From CAIJMU01 sp035530275 (GTDB lineage Bacteria > Spirochaetota > Spirochaetia > Treponematales > Rectinemataceae), in assembly GCA_035530275.1 (NCBI GenBank), contig DATKVC010000010.1, positions 186,001 through 250,000 of the forward strand: DNA of 64,000 nt. The letters are read 5' to 3'. The notes below the pieces were generated by a model. That model had not been told where the DNA came from, did not search any database, and was given only the letters and a program-made list of their open reading frames with translations. Position numbers and translations under genes: made by a program. Shown one piece after another: positions 1 through 8,234 of this stretch (position 1 is its first letter; each line of letters starts with the position of its first letter).

Positions 1-870
1 CGCCATCACTATGCCGCGTTCGACGATGTCGGCAGCGAGTTCGGGCGGGGTCTGGCCGAGGGTCTTCTTGATTTCCTCGACGATCTGGGTAACGGGTTCC
101 TGGAGGGCTTCCCGAACCTCGACGGAGTCGATCTCGAGACGGCGAGGCAAACCGGTAATGGCATCCGTTCCCTTGATCTCGACCTTTTCGATGACCTTGT
201 CGGGCGAGGCGTTCCCGATCTCGATCTTGAGTCGTTCGGCGGTCTGCTCGCCGATGATGAGATTATGGACATTGCGAATATGCTTGATGATGGCCTCGTC
301 GAATTCGTCCCCGCCGATGCGAATGGCATTAGTGACGACCATGCCCTTAAGCGAGATGACGGAAATTTCGGAGGTTCCGCCGCCGATGTCGCAGATCATG
401 TGACCGGCAGGCTCCGAGATGGGGATATCGGCGCCTATGGCCGCGGCGAGCGACTCGGTGATGACTTTCACGTAGCGGGCGCCGGCCTTGTAACCCGAGT
501 CCATCACCGCGTTCTCCTCTACCTTGGTGATACAGGAAGGGACGCCGATCACCATGCGCGGCTTGACGAAAAAGCGATGCGGAATGACCTGCTGCACGAA
601 ATACTTGATCATCTTTTCCGTCATGTCGGGATCTGCGATCACCCCGTCCCGGAGCGGACGCTTCGCGATGATGTCGCCGGGGGTCCTCGAAAGCATTCTC
701 TTGGCTTCCGCGCCGACGGCTACCACCCTGTTCGTTCCGCGCTCGACCGCGACCACGGAGGGCTCGTTGACGACGATCCCCTTTCCTCTCACGTAGATAA
801 GGGTATTGCAGGTACCGAGATCTATGCCTATATCGAGGGAAAAAGAGTCGAAAAATGAAGAAAGGCCCAT
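1..870 (-). CDS. mreB: Rod shape-determining protein MreB (3' end cut off by window edge)
   Basis: Actin-like ATPase that forms membrane-associated filaments and guides lateral cell-wall synthesis. The frame is open from the ATG at 870 to the window edge, giving 290 residues of a family usually near 345, so about 55 C-terminal residues are missing. Visible actin-fold motifs are phosphate-1 'DIGIDLGTCNTL' near residue 14, then 'GVPSCITKVEENAV', the phosphate-2 'CDIGGGTSEI' and 'RIGGDEFDEAI'. A GGAGGT ribosome site lies 7 nt before the ATG. It is the last gene seen of a - strand run that includes rpoD, dnaG and mltG. In many bacteria mreC, mreD, pbp2 and rodA follow mreB; that part lies outside the window. 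Identification is secure. Confidence 0.96.
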   Translation of the reverse strand, partial: MGLSSFFDSFSLDIGIDLGTCNTLIYVRGKGIVVNEPSVVAVERGTNRVVAVGAEAKRMLSRTPGDIIAKRPLRDGVIADPDMTEKMIKYFVQQVIPHRFFVKPRMVIGVPSCITKVEENAVMDSGYKAGARYVKVITESLAAAIGADIPISEPAGHMICDIGGGTSEISVISLKGMVVTNAIRIGGDEFDEAIIKHIRNVHNLIIGEQTAERLKIEIGNASPDKVIEKVEIKGTDAITGLPRRLEIDSVEVREALQEPVTQIVEEIKKTLGQTPPELAADIVERGIVMA

Positions 871-887
871 CGCTTACCTCCGTGGAC

Positions 888-1859
888 TCATGAGCGTTCC
901 GCCAATTTCTGGCGAGCGCCTGCGTGCATCGGATCGATCGATACAGCTTTCCGCCATTCGGCTCGAGCGTGTATCTGATCTCCCTTTGCTTGAAATAAGA
1001 GGCCAAGCTGATAATGGGCCTCGGCCGATCCTGGATTCTCGGCGATGAGGGACGTGAGCTGGGCTTCGCAGTCATCCCATCGCGATGCCGTAAAATAGAT
1101 CTGAGCTAGCAGGAGTCGGGCCTTCTCGATGGCCACGGCGTCCTGGGTTCCCGCGATGGCCTCCTTGAGAAGGCTTTCCGCCTTGTCCGAACTTCCAAGC
1201 CTGATGCCGACGCTCGCGGCGGCGATCCTGAGCATCGGACTCGAATCGGTGGCCATGGCCTTGTCGAATTCAGTCATTGCCATCGCGTTGTTGCCGAGGG
1301 CGGATTCGATCATCGCAAGATACTCGTGGGTATCGGGTGCCGTGTATCCTTGCTCCTCGGCGCGAATCATGTAGGCGGCCGCAAGGTCCATGGAACTGCT
1401 TCCGGAGTGATAATACGCTTTTGCGAGGATGTATTCGAGCTGTGCGCGCGGGATTCCTCCGAAACTCGCGCCGCCGACGGACAGGGACTTCCGGATCGAC
1501 ATGACGGCATCGGCGACGAGGGCATCCCGACTGTCGCCCGCGGGCATCGCCATAGCGTCGTAGAAGCTCGCAATGCCCTTCATCCCGAGATAGAACACGT
1601 CGAGTGGCTTCTTTTCGAGGGCCTTGTCACAGGCGGCGAGAAGGGCCGGCCAATTCGAAGTCTTCCACATATCCAGGACGGATTGTCGCGACACTCCCGG
1701 TCCCATCTTCTGGGAGAGTTGCGGCAAGAACCAGACTCCGGAGGCGACAAGGGCGATCAGAACCGCGAACAAAAGCCATCGACGCCAGCGCAACTGGCGT
1801 CCCCGTACCTGACGATGTTTAGTGCGGGTTAGTTTCCATCTGGGTGTTGGCGATTCCAT
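888..1859 (-). CDS. Membrane-anchored TPR protein
   Basis: A 323-residue protein with a basic N-terminus (residues 1-27, rich in Arg/Lys) and one membrane helix near residues 29-46 ('LLFAVLIALVASGVWFL'). The rest is a TPR-like alpha-solenoid outside the membrane, with repeats such as 'ALGNNAMAMTEFDKAM' and 'AEAHYQLGLLFQAKGD'. It probably acts as a periplasmic or membrane scaffold; no enzymatic motif is visible. It ends 17 nt before mreB, so a role linked to cell shape is a reasonable but unproven guess. No good Shine-Dalgarno is seen before the ATG at 1859, so the start is less certain than the frame. Confidence 0.82.
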   Translation of the reverse strand: MESPTPRWKLTRTKHRQVRGRQLRWRRWLLFAVLIALVASGVWFLPQLSQKMGPGVSRQSVLDMWKTSNWPALLAACDKALEKKPLDVFYLGMKGIASFYDAMAMPAGDSRDALVADAVMSIRKSLSVGGASFGGIPRAQLEYILAKAYYHSGSSSMDLAAAYMIRAEEQGYTAPDTHEYLAMIESALGNNAMAMTEFDKAMATDSSPMLRIAAASVGIRLGSSDKAESLLKEAIAGTQDAVAIEKARLLLAQIYFTASRWDDCEAQLTSLIAENPGSAEAHYQLGLLFQAKGDQIHARAEWRKAVSIDPMHAGARQKLAERS

Positions 1860-1965
1860 TTCTGTGGGGAGGACCTATATGCTATCCGCCTCCGCGATAT
1901 GTAGCATGCGATCCCGACAAGCGTCAATCTACGACCTGAAAATGAAAAAATAACAGTGATAAAAA

Positions 1966-2601
1966 GGAGGCGGATCTATAAGCCGGGTCCTGTGCCTCGT
2001 CGGCCTCGCTGTCGTCCGACTTTGCCGCGAGCGACAAAGTCGACGCATCGCTCAGCCGGCGAGGTCGTCATCATCCATCTTGTCGCAAGGTCGCCCTTGC
2101 GCTCTAGCGGCCAACCCGCACCCTCGTCTCGGCCCCTTGGGCCTCGACGTTGCGGTTCCCTTTACGGGGAACCGCCCCATTCCGGCTTGCGACCCTTGGC
2201 CCGCCGTTTCCTCTCGGAAATCGTCGGAACAATGGCTATTCGGACCGGGACCTGGGCGGGAACCCGAGTGCTGCTTGGTCTTGCTCGCGGCGAGGCTTGC
2301 CGTGCCGTAGTCGTTGCCGACGACGCGGTGGGCTCTTACCCCACCCTTTCACCTTTTCCCTCGCCGATGGCACCTGCGATATCCCCGGCCGACGGGGCGC
2401 CTGCGCGTCCCGCGGTTCCTCGGACACCCACCCTCGGCGAGGGTAGTTTGCTTTCTGTTGCGCTATCTGTCGTCGCGAAGCGCCTGTTCGACGCCTCGTG
2501 ACGCCCGGGCGTTACCCGGCGCCGCCCCCTGTCGAGCCCGGACTTTCCTCCGCACCGGGAGATTTGCATCTCCCATCGCGGCGATGACGCGATCCGCCTC
2601 C
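1966..2601 (-). ncRNA. rnpB: RNase P RNA (bacterial type A, expanded)
   Basis: Catalytic RNA that matures tRNA 5' ends. On the - strand the conserved elements occur in order: a P1 strand GGAGGCGGATC at the 5' end pairing with GATCCGCCTCC at the 3' end; GAGGAAAGTCCGGGCTC (about 2546-2530); AACAGAAAGCAAACTACC (about 2459-2442); AGGTGAAAGGGTGGGGTAAG (about 2355-2336); GGCCGCTAGAGC (about 2112-2101); and ACAGGACCCGGCTTATAG near the 3' end. Length by the P1 pairing is about 636 nt, well above the usual 350-450. The extra bases lie mainly at about 2118-2270 (P16/P17 region) and about 1996-2065 (P19-like, with an 8-bp hairpin at 2017-2042). A T-rich stretch follows P1 at 1965-1935 and could serve as terminator. 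Confidence 0.95.
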
Positions 2602-2605
2602 TGAA

Positions 2606-2634
2606 ATTCTAGCTCGCTCGATAGGGCCGATCAG
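2606..2634 (-). promoter_or_regulatory. Putative promoter of rnpB
   Basis: On the - strand a TAGAAT -10-like hexamer (2611-2606) lies 4 nt before the predicted 5' end of RNase P RNA. A poor -35 (CTGATC, 2634-2629) sits 17 nt further upstream and overlaps the end of the zinc-ribbon gene. The spacing to the RNA start is right, but only three bases of the -35 match consensus. Confidence 0.4.
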
Positions 2635-3488
2635 CCCTCCGAGTCTTCCATGCCGTCTTTTTCGCCCTCGTCGCCATCGTCATAGCCTTCTTCTTCGCCT
2701 TCCTCGGCGTAGTCCTCGAGATCGGCGAGGGAGCCCGATTCGATATCGATGAAGAGCTGGTCGCTCGAATCGCCCTCGGATTCCTCGTAATAGAGTATGC
2801 GGGAACAATAGGGGCAGAAGATGATCTTGTTGCCCGATCGCACTTCGTTGACGAACTGCGCGGGAAGGATCATATAGCAGCCGGTACAGACCGAACGCTT
2901 GACGGGAACGATTCCCAGGCCTTGCTTGGACCGGATGATCCGCTCAAATTTGAAGATGACCTCGTGCTCGATTCCGCTCGAAGCCTCCGTTTCCTTGGCC
3001 TTGAGTTCCTCGATTTCCTTGATTTTCGCGTCGCGGTCGGTGGAAATCTTGGTGCTCTTCTCCGAGATCTCGGATTCCTGCAGCTTGATCATCGACTCGT
3101 CCTTGCGGAGCGATTCCTCGATTTCCGCAAGCCCGCGTTCCTCCTTCTGGAGATCCTTTCGGTAGTTGTGCTCCTTCTCGGTGGCGTCGCGTATTTCCTT
3201 GTTCAATGCCTCGTATTCGCGTTGGGTCGAAATGAGGTCCATCTGCTTTTCGGCGGCCTCGCGAGCCGCTTCCGTTTCGGCCAACTGGCCTCGAAGCTCC
3301 TTGACCTTGGCCTCCGCGGCCTCGAATTCGACATTCCGCTCGACATAGGTCTTCTTGATGCGCGAGAGAACTTCCTCCTGCGTCGCGAGGGACTTGGGGA
3401 TGTCCTCCACCTCGCGCTCGATTTCGACGCGTTTGGTGAGTATCTCCTGGAATTCTCTGAGCCTTTCAAAGACTTCTTCCATCAGCAT
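2631..3488 (-). CDS. Coiled-coil protein with C-terminal C4 zinc ribbon (COG1579 type)
   Basis: A 285-residue protein, almost entirely charged coiled coil over residues 1-180 (heptads of Glu, Lys and Arg). A C4 zinc-ribbon follows near residues 200-235, with 'VCTGCYMILP' and 'FCPYCSRILYYEE' giving the two CxxC pairs, then a very acidic tail. Proteins of this architecture are annotated as putative nucleic-acid-binding zinc-ribbon proteins; their function is not settled. The ATG at 3488 is chosen over the in-frame TTG two codons upstream because GAGG lies 7 nt before it. It follows rpoD by 22 nt, so it is probably co-transcribed with it. Confidence 0.88.
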   Translation of the reverse strand: MLMEEVFERLREFQEILTKRVEIEREVEDIPKSLATQEEVLSRIKKTYVERNVEFEAAEAKVKELRGQLAETEAAREAAEKQMDLISTQREYEALNKEIRDATEKEHNYRKDLQKEERGLAEIEESLRKDESMIKLQESEISEKSTKISTDRDAKIKEIEELKAKETEASSGIEHEVIFKFERIIRSKQGLGIVPVKRSVCTGCYMILPAQFVNEVRSGNKIIFCPYCSRILYYEESEGDSSDQLFIDIESGSLADLEDYAEEGEEEGYDDGDEGEKDGMEDSEG

Positions 3489-3510
3489 GGGCAACCTCGC
3501 TCGACCTTTG

Positions 3511-5235
3511 TCAGTGGTCCATGTAATCGCGGAGCTTTTGGCTCCGCTTGAAATGCCTGAGTTTCTTGAGGGCCTTGGCTTCGATCTGCCTGATACGTTC
3601 CCTCGTCACATTGAAGTAAAGACCGACTTCCTCGAGGGTGAGGGAGTAGCCATCGTCGAGGCCGAAGCGCATCCGGAGCACTTCCTGCTCACGCGGTGGC
3701 AAGGTCGAGAGGACCGACCTGATCTGCTCTTGAAGAAGTTTGTAATCGGTCTGGACGGAGGGATTCTCGACTTCCTTATCCTCGATGAAATCGCCGAGGA
3801 GCGAATCTTCGTCCTCGCCGATGGGGGTTTCGAGGGAAATCGGCTCGCGGGCGACGTTCTTCACGCTCTTGACCCTGGTGACCGGCCAGCCGAGCTGTTC
3901 GGCGATCTCCTCGTCGGTAGGCTCACGTCCCAATTTCTGCATGAGCTGGCGCGACTCGCGCACGACCTTGTTGATCTGCTCGATCATATGGACGGGCACG
4001 CGAATGGTGCGCGCCTGATCGGAGATAGAGCGGGTTATGGCCTGTCTGATCCACCAGGTGGCGTAGGTCGAGAACTTGTAGCCCTTCCGGTATTCGAATT
4101 TCTCGACCGCCTTGATGAGGCCGATGTTGCCTTCCTGGACGAGGTCGAAGAAATGAAGCCCGCGGTTCGTGTATTTCTTCGCGATGGAGACGACGAGGCG
4201 AAGATTGGCCTTGATGAGCCTGTCCTTCGCGTTTTTCATCATGATGCGCCCGCGGTTGATCTCCTTGGCCATCGTGATGATCGAATCGGCGTCCGATTCG
4301 AAGGTTATCTCAAGTTCCCGGAGTTTCTTGTCCGTTACCTGGATCTGGCGGATGCGTTCCTTGATCTCGTCGGAGCCCATGCCGAGTGCGGCTTCCGCCT
4401 CCTCTCGCCTATCGCGGATGGTGAGGTTGCGGCCGAGAACGCGCAATTCCCGAATGCTCGAAATCTGGAGCACCCTTTCGAGCCGCTCCTGCTCCTTGCG
4501 ATACTTGCGGATCTTCTTCGCCGCGCCGATGAAGCGCTCGGAGAAGGAATTGATCTCCTCGGGGTGGATCTCGGCGATTTTGAGGGCATCAAGGAGCTGC
4601 CCCCTGCGGAGGGTGAGATCTTCATCCTCGGCGAGATCGCCGCCCTTGGTGATGATGCGGCGTTTGAGCTCGACGTATTCGCGGAGACCAGCCGAAGAAT
4701 CCTTGATGACGTCCCTATAGAACTGATTGAGCCGGCGACGCTCGGCGATCTTCTCCGTATTTTCCTTGCGCTGCCCCGAGGAGTCCTTGGCTTCGCGCCT
4801 CGTGGCCTTTATGACGATCGCATGGAATTCGGGGATGAGGACGCCGGATTTCCGGATTATCCCCTTTATTATGTTCTCCCCGTCCTCCATCTGCTTGGAA
4901 AGTTCGACTTCCTGCTCGGCGTTGAGGAGGTTCTCCTTGCCGATCTCGCGGAGGTAGAGGCGGATCGGATCGTCCACGGAACTTTCTTTGTCGCTGTAGA
5001 CGAGCCGCTTCTTGTCAGATGGTTCCTTGACAGGGGTCTCGTCCTCGACGGGGAGTTCTTCTTCCTCGAGCTGTATATTGTTGCTTTCCAGCAGGGCGAG
5101 GATGCCGTCGATTTTCTCGGAATTGAGAATATGTTCGGGCAGAAAGTCCGAGAGCTCATCGAAGCTGATCGTCTTCTTGGCTTTTGCGTATTCGAGAAGT
5201 TTCGCTATCGCGGGATCGAGTTCAAGATCGCTCAT
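3511..5235 (-). CDS. rpoD: RNA polymerase primary sigma factor (sigma-70)
   Basis: Directs RNA polymerase to housekeeping promoters. The 574-residue protein has an N-terminal region 1.1-like segment, an acidic stretch near residues 58-65, region 1.2 ('DDPIRLYLREIGKENLL'), and region 2 with 'FDLVQEGNIGLIKAVEKF' and the -10-reading 'KFSTYATWWIRQAITR'. Region 3 and region 4 follow ('PPREQEVLRMRFGLDDG', 'EEVGLYFNVTRERIRQIEA' helix-turn-helix). The start is the ATG at 5235, with AAGGAT 8 nt upstream; a GTG one codon earlier is possible. It overlaps dnaG by 14 nt. This keeps the dnaG-rpoD pair of the classic macromolecular synthesis operon, but without rpsU upstream. Confidence 0.98.
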   Translation of the reverse strand: MSDLELDPAIAKLLEYAKAKKTISFDELSDFLPEHILNSEKIDGILALLESNNIQLEEEELPVEDETPVKEPSDKKRLVYSDKESSVDDPIRLYLREIGKENLLNAEQEVELSKQMEDGENIIKGIIRKSGVLIPEFHAIVIKATRREAKDSSGQRKENTEKIAERRRLNQFYRDVIKDSSAGLREYVELKRRIITKGGDLAEDEDLTLRRGQLLDALKIAEIHPEEINSFSERFIGAAKKIRKYRKEQERLERVLQISSIRELRVLGRNLTIRDRREEAEAALGMGSDEIKERIRQIQVTDKKLRELEITFESDADSIITMAKEINRGRIMMKNAKDRLIKANLRLVVSIAKKYTNRGLHFFDLVQEGNIGLIKAVEKFEYRKGYKFSTYATWWIRQAITRSISDQARTIRVPVHMIEQINKVVRESRQLMQKLGREPTDEEIAEQLGWPVTRVKSVKNVAREPISLETPIGEDEDSLLGDFIEDKEVENPSVQTDYKLLQEQIRSVLSTLPPREQEVLRMRFGLDDGYSLTLEEVGLYFNVTRERIRQIEAKALKKLRHFKRSQKLRDYMDH

Positions 5236-6994
5236 CACGCATATCCTTCAAACCGGCAAGTTCGGCATCGAGATGCATCTTTTCGACAAGTAGTTCCTGG
5301 GTTTCGGGCCCGGAACTGTCCTCCAGGCGCTCGAGAAGGAGCTCCAAGCGCCTAACGAGGCTTTTTTTTCTCGCATTCCTGATGCCATCCTCGATGAGTC
5401 GATCCGATTGCTCATCAAATTCCCCCGACACAGCGGCTTCCATGATCGACTTTCCCAGTTCTTCTGAATCGATTCTGGCGACGATCGAGGCGATATCCAT
5501 GGTTTCGGCACGATAACTCTCCTCGAGGGCCAGATAGAGTTCCCGTGCGCGGAAATCCTCCAAATCATCCAAATCGATCGAAGAACGCAGGCGCGGATAC
5601 AGAAAAGCGTGGGTGACGACAGCAAGGAGGAGGGCAAACTCGGGGCTGCGACCCGCAGCAGAAGCGCCTTCCCTCGATCGTGAATTTTCAATAACCTCGT
5701 CGCGTCCCTTCCTCCGTCGTTCGAAATCGCGTCGCATCGATTCCGGATCGACATGGAAATAACGGGACGCCATCGTAAAAAAGGCATCCCGCCGAACATC
5801 GGAATCGAGGGCCTGGGCGAAGGGATGAAGGAACTCCACCGCCTTTGCCTTGCCTTCCATTGTGCCGAGGTCGAATAGCTTCCGCGCCCGCCCGATGAGA
5901 AAATCTCCACCACTTATAGTGAAATCCTCGATTTTATGCAACGCATCGGGTCCCTCTTTTTCCAGAATTTCAGAAGGATCCTTGCCGCCGGGCAGGATTG
6001 CGGCCTCGACTTCGAGGCCCACGCTCACGGCGAGTGTCAATCCCTTCGCAATCGCGTTCTGCCCTGCCTCGTCGGCATCGAAGACGAAAAGAGCCCTTTC
6101 TGCCAGCCTGAGAATCGATCGTGCCTGATTTTCGGTGAAAGCGGTTCCCAGGGGGGCGACAGCCTCCTTGATGCCTGCGGCGTGAAGGGAGATGGCATCC
6201 ATGTACCCTTCACAGAGGATCGCCCGATTCGACTTTCTTATGGCCTCCCTGGCTCGATCGAGGGCATAAAGGGTATTCTGCTTGCGATAAATCTCGGTTT
6301 CGGGGCCGTTGAGGTACTTGGGCCCCTCGCCCGCAAGGAGGCGGCCTCCGAAGGATATGCAACGGCCCTTGACGTCCATGATCGGAAAAGTCAGACGATC
6401 GGCGAAGAGCGGCCAGTCGGGATGGTTCGCGGAAAAGAGGCCGCTGGTGGAGAGAAACTCGCGGGAATAGCCCTTGGCCGCCAAAAAACTGCCGAGCCAT
6501 TGCCGATCGGCGGGGGCGTAGCCGAGCCTGAACTCGCTTCGGATTTCCTCCGGAATGCGCCTCTTGTCAAGCACTTCCCTCGCCGCGGCCGCCGAAGGAT
6601 GGCTTTCGAGAAACCAGGCGAAGGTCTTCGAAAGTCGGTCATAGAGCTCGAACAGCGATTGGCGATTCCGCTCTTGCTCGGGAGGGATATAATCTTCCGT
6701 TCCCACTATTTCGATGCCTACCCGATGCGCGAGATCGCGCATGGCTTCGGGCCAGCTGCTCTTCTCGAATTCCATGAGAAATTTCGCGGCGTCCCCTCCC
6801 TTGCCGCAACCGAAGCAGTAAAAGATCCCCTTGTCAGGCACCACATAGAACGAGGGTGTCTTTTCGTTATGAAAGGGGCAGAGCCCCTTATATTCCTTTC
6901 CGGCCCTTGTCAGTCGAACATGCTCTCCGATGACGGCGATGATATCGGTCTTTTCCTTGATCGATTCGACGAGGGAATCCGGGATCCTCGTCAT
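5222..6994 (-). CDS. dnaG: DNA primase
   Basis: Makes RNA primers for replication. The 590-residue protein has an N-terminal zinc-binding domain (C39, H42, C60, C63 in 'LCPFHNEKTPSF' and 'FYCFGCGKGGD'). The TOPRIM catalytic core follows, with 'CEGYMDA' (E262) and 'FVFDADEAG' (D306, D308). The C-terminal helicase-interaction region (about 430-590) is poorly conserved, as usual. Its ATG overlaps the mltG stop (ATGA at 6991-6994) and its end overlaps rpoD, so the three are translationally coupled. Its helicase partner DnaB is encoded at 31006-32346. Confidence 0.98.
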   Translation of the reverse strand: MTRIPDSLVESIKEKTDIIAVIGEHVRLTRAGKEYKGLCPFHNEKTPSFYVVPDKGIFYCFGCGKGGDAAKFLMEFEKSSWPEAMRDLAHRVGIEIVGTEDYIPPEQERNRQSLFELYDRLSKTFAWFLESHPSAAAAREVLDKRRIPEEIRSEFRLGYAPADRQWLGSFLAAKGYSREFLSTSGLFSANHPDWPLFADRLTFPIMDVKGRCISFGGRLLAGEGPKYLNGPETEIYRKQNTLYALDRAREAIRKSNRAILCEGYMDAISLHAAGIKEAVAPLGTAFTENQARSILRLAERALFVFDADEAGQNAIAKGLTLAVSVGLEVEAAILPGGKDPSEILEKEGPDALHKIEDFTISGGDFLIGRARKLFDLGTMEGKAKAVEFLHPFAQALDSDVRRDAFFTMASRYFHVDPESMRRDFERRRKGRDEVIENSRSREGASAAGRSPEFALLLAVVTHAFLYPRLRSSIDLDDLEDFRARELYLALEESYRAETMDIASIVARIDSEELGKSIMEAAVSGEFDEQSDRLIEDGIRNARKKSLVRRLELLLERLEDSSGPETQELLVEKMHLDAELAGLKDMRDERS

Positions 6995-8016
6995 GAATTA
7001 GAGGTCCTTTTCAGGACGAGCTGTCCTGCCCTCAGGTGCTCATCGAAGGTGGCGGAGAAGTGATGGGTGCCGACGACGGGATCGACCAGTCTGAAATAGA
7101 GATATTTGGTGTTCGCGGGTTCGAAGGCGGCCCTGAGAGCGACAAGGCCCGGGCTCGCGATGGGCGCCGGGGGAAGCCCCCGATGGATATAGGTGTTGAA
7201 GGGATCTTGAAGCCGCAGATCCTTGTCGTAGACGATGTCGGGGTGGGGCTTGCCCATGCGTTCGGTGATCACATAGACGACGGTCGCGCAGGACTGGAGG
7301 CCCATGCCGATTCTCAATCGGTTGTCGAATACCGAGGCGATGAGGGGAGCCTCTTCAGGAATTCGATATTCCTTTTCGATGATCGAGGCGAGTATGACCT
7401 TATCCCGAATGGACGTGGCATCGAGACCGACTGTTTCGGGAATCGACTCCAACTTGGATTTGAAAGTCGCGACCAGCTCCTTGAGCGCGGGAACTGCGCC
7501 GTAATTCCTCGGCATGAAATAGGTATCCGGGAAGAGATAGCCTTCTACCGAGTCGCCAGGAATGCCGAGGGTCGCTAGGATGGCCGGATCCTTCGCGTCC
7601 TTTATGAATTCGTTCGCAGGAGCTATGCCTTCCCGGTCAAGGAGTTCAGCCGTTTCCTTGAGGCTCAGTCCTTCGGGGAGTGTCATCTTTTGAAGGCTTT
7701 CCCTGCCCTCGACGATTCGCTTAAGGACAGCCATCGTCCCCATGCCTGGATTGAGCCGATAAGTGCCCGCCCGTAGGTTGGCCGTCTCGCCGCGAATCCT
7801 CGCGATCCAGGAGAAGGCCAATCCCGAGCGGATGATGCCTTCTTTCTCGAGACGGGCGGCTAGCGCACTCGTCGATTCGCCTTTTTTCACCTCGAAGAGA
7901 CTGCCGCCCAAAGGAACGCCCAAGGGGGGGGCGAGCACAGTCTCACCCAAGGCGATGAGACCTCCGCCAAGCGCCACAACGATGACAGCCGCAATTGCCA
8001 ATGTACCCTTTTTCAC
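6991..8016 (-). CDS. mltG: Endolytic murein transglycosylase MltG (YceG-like)
   Basis: Inner-membrane lytic transglycosylase thought to cut nascent glycan strands and terminate their growth. The 341-residue protein has an N-terminal membrane helix (about residues 5-25), a LysM-like region with 'VKKGESTSALAARLEKEG', and the YceG catalytic domain. 'LASIIEKEYR' matches the active-site loop, with the predicted catalytic E214. 'SVFDNRLRIGMGLQS' and 'PFNTYIHRGLPPAPIASPG' are further family blocks. It overlaps dnaG by 4 nt and the small gene upstream by 4 nt. Linkage of an envelope enzyme to dnaG-rpoD could tie wall synthesis to growth control, but that is inference. Confidence 0.95.
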   Translation of the reverse strand: MKKGTLAIAAVIVVALGGGLIALGETVLAPPLGVPLGGSLFEVKKGESTSALAARLEKEGIIRSGLAFSWIARIRGETANLRAGTYRLNPGMGTMAVLKRIVEGRESLQKMTLPEGLSLKETAELLDREGIAPANEFIKDAKDPAILATLGIPGDSVEGYLFPDTYFMPRNYGAVPALKELVATFKSKLESIPETVGLDATSIRDKVILASIIEKEYRIPEEAPLIASVFDNRLRIGMGLQSCATVVYVITERMGKPHPDIVYDKDLRLQDPFNTYIHRGLPPAPIASPGLVALRAAFEPANTKYLYFRLVDPVVGTHHFSATFDEHLRAGQLVLKRTSNS

Positions 8017-8234
8017 CTTTCCTCTTTCCTGCCTTCATACCGTCGATCGAATCGCGCATCGCGACGACTTGCCCTCATTCTCTCGATTTCCTCGAGTTCC
8101 TCGATGCTGAGCTGTTCGTAGAGATAGTCGAGAAGGTTCTTTCTGAGATGGACGAGCCTCCCGTCTTCCGCTCCAAGGGCAAGGTGGAGCGCGACGGCGC
8201 CCTCGAGGTCGAGCTCGACGAGAAATCGGTTCAT
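8013..8234 (-). CDS. Small hypothetical protein (73 aa)
   Basis: A 73-residue protein wedged between an MBL hydrolase gene and mltG, with 4-nt overlaps at both ends, which strongly supports its reality. The first half is hydrophobic and acidic ('FLVELDLEGAVALHLALGAE'). The second half is charged and helical ('YEQLSIEELEEIERMRASRR') and ends in a basic/acidic tail. There is no signal peptide, membrane helix or recognisable domain. Its position suggests a cytoplasmic accessory protein of the operon; no function can be assigned. Confidence 0.75.
   Translation of the reverse strand: MNRFLVELDLEGAVALHLALGAEDGRLVHLRKNLLDYLYEQLSIEELEEIERMRASRRDARFDRRYEGRKEER

Noticed and set aside
3355..5355. Long + strand open frame opposite rpoD
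   Set aside because: Antisense shadow of the sigma-factor gene; low-complexity acidic translation.
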